This document shows positions 5,854-6,030 of a DNA stretch of 6,030 nucleotides, piece by piece. The stretch spans positions 1-6,030 of the forward strand of contig CAJAFJ010000089.1 of the NCBI GenBank assembly GCA_903938955.1, read 5' to 3'. Position 1 is the stretch's first letter, and the number at the start of each line of letters is the position of its first letter. A program made the position numbers and the translations under genes. The notes under the pieces were generated by a model, which was not told the DNA's origin, made no database searches, and worked only from the letters and a program-made list of their open reading frames with translations. The DNA comes from an uncultured beta proteobacterium (GTDB lineage: Bacteria > Pseudomonadota > Gammaproteobacteria > Burkholderiales > Burkholderiaceae).

Positions 5854-6030
5854 GTTTTAAAAACATGCGTGTGGCGACCAAGCTCTGGCTTGGCGTGGGT
5901 TTCATCGTGCTGGCCTTGGTTTCCTTGCTGACGGCGGCTTCAATGCGCGCGGCTGCGCAACAGCAGCAAATCGACACCACCCTGGCCGACTTGAACCTGC
6001 GGGCCAAGGCCGCCAATAGCTGGTATGGAG
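5850..6030 (+). CDS. N-terminus of a membrane signalling protein, probably a methyl-accepting chemotaxis protein (partial)
   Basis: Only 60 residues are inside the window. The start MSFKNMRVATKLWLG is the short, basic cytoplasmic segment usual in chemoreceptors of this group of bacteria. It is followed by one hydrophobic helix (about 12-31, LWLGVGFIVLALVSLLTAAS), then a polar, Ala/Gln-rich helical stretch (QQQQ at 37-40, then IDTTLADLNLRAKAANSWY) that would begin a periplasmic four-helix-bundle ligand domain. No HAMP or signalling domain can be seen because the gene runs off the right edge. A sensor histidine kinase or a diguanylate cyclase with the same type of N-terminus is therefore possible. 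The helix is an uncleaved signal anchor rather than a signal peptide, as I see no good cleavage site. The gene has its own Shine-Dalgarno sequence and a 98-bp spacer from folK, so it is probably a separate unit. Confidence 0.65.
   Translation, partial: MSFKNMRVATKLWLGVGFIVLALVSLLTAASMRAAAQQQQIDTTLADLNLRAKAANSWYG

Overview
The window looks like chromosomal DNA of a betaproteobacterium, most likely Burkholderiales/Comamonadaceae (Rhodoferax- or Polaromonas-like). This rests on GC-rich coding DNA with strong third-position G/C bias, the order AI-2E permease - hda - HAD phosphatase - pcnB - folK beside a divergent purM, and the style of the proteins, such as an arginine-rich PcnB tail. The assignment is from memory of gene order and sequence, not from a search.

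Layout. Positions 1-1030, minus strand: purM, nearly complete, with only the last few C-terminal codons off the left edge. Positions 1031-1121: a 91-bp divergent spacer with a perfect 7-bp hairpin and a TAGAAT -10-like box. Positions 1122-2204: a PerM/AI-2E-family permease, which may instead start at a TTG at 1104. Positions 2205-2900: hda. Positions 2905-3579: a HAD-IB phosphatase of unknown substrate. Positions 3580-3685: a 106-bp spacer with two tandem hairpins that lack a U-tract. Positions 3686-5263: pcnB, poly(A) polymerase I. Positions 5284-5751: folK, with a GTG start. Positions 5752-5849: a spacer with a -10-like box and an 8-codon leader ORF. Positions 5850-6030: the N-terminus of a membrane signalling protein, probably a methyl-accepting chemotaxis protein, cut by the right edge.

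How the genes relate. The permease, hda and HAD genes are packed with 0-4 bp gaps and are probably co-transcribed. pcnB and folK, 20 bp apart, form a second pair that may be read from the same or a separate promoter. Their roles are housekeeping: purine synthesis (PurM), restraint of replication initiation (Hda), RNA 3' polyadenylation and decay (PcnB) and folate synthesis (FolK). The chemoreceptor-like gene has its own Shine-Dalgarno sequence and looks like a separate unit.

I see no mobile element, CRISPR array, tRNA, rRNA, toxin-antitoxin pair or defence system, and nothing that amounts to a new biological system. The points worth a second look are small: the permease and hda in one reading frame separated by a lone TAA, a recurrent TTAAATGA at three start codons, an 8-codon ORF overlapping the chemoreceptor start, a substituted residue in the FolK signature, and mutually exclusive hairpins before pcnB. 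Long antisense open frames opposite these genes are by-products of codon bias.
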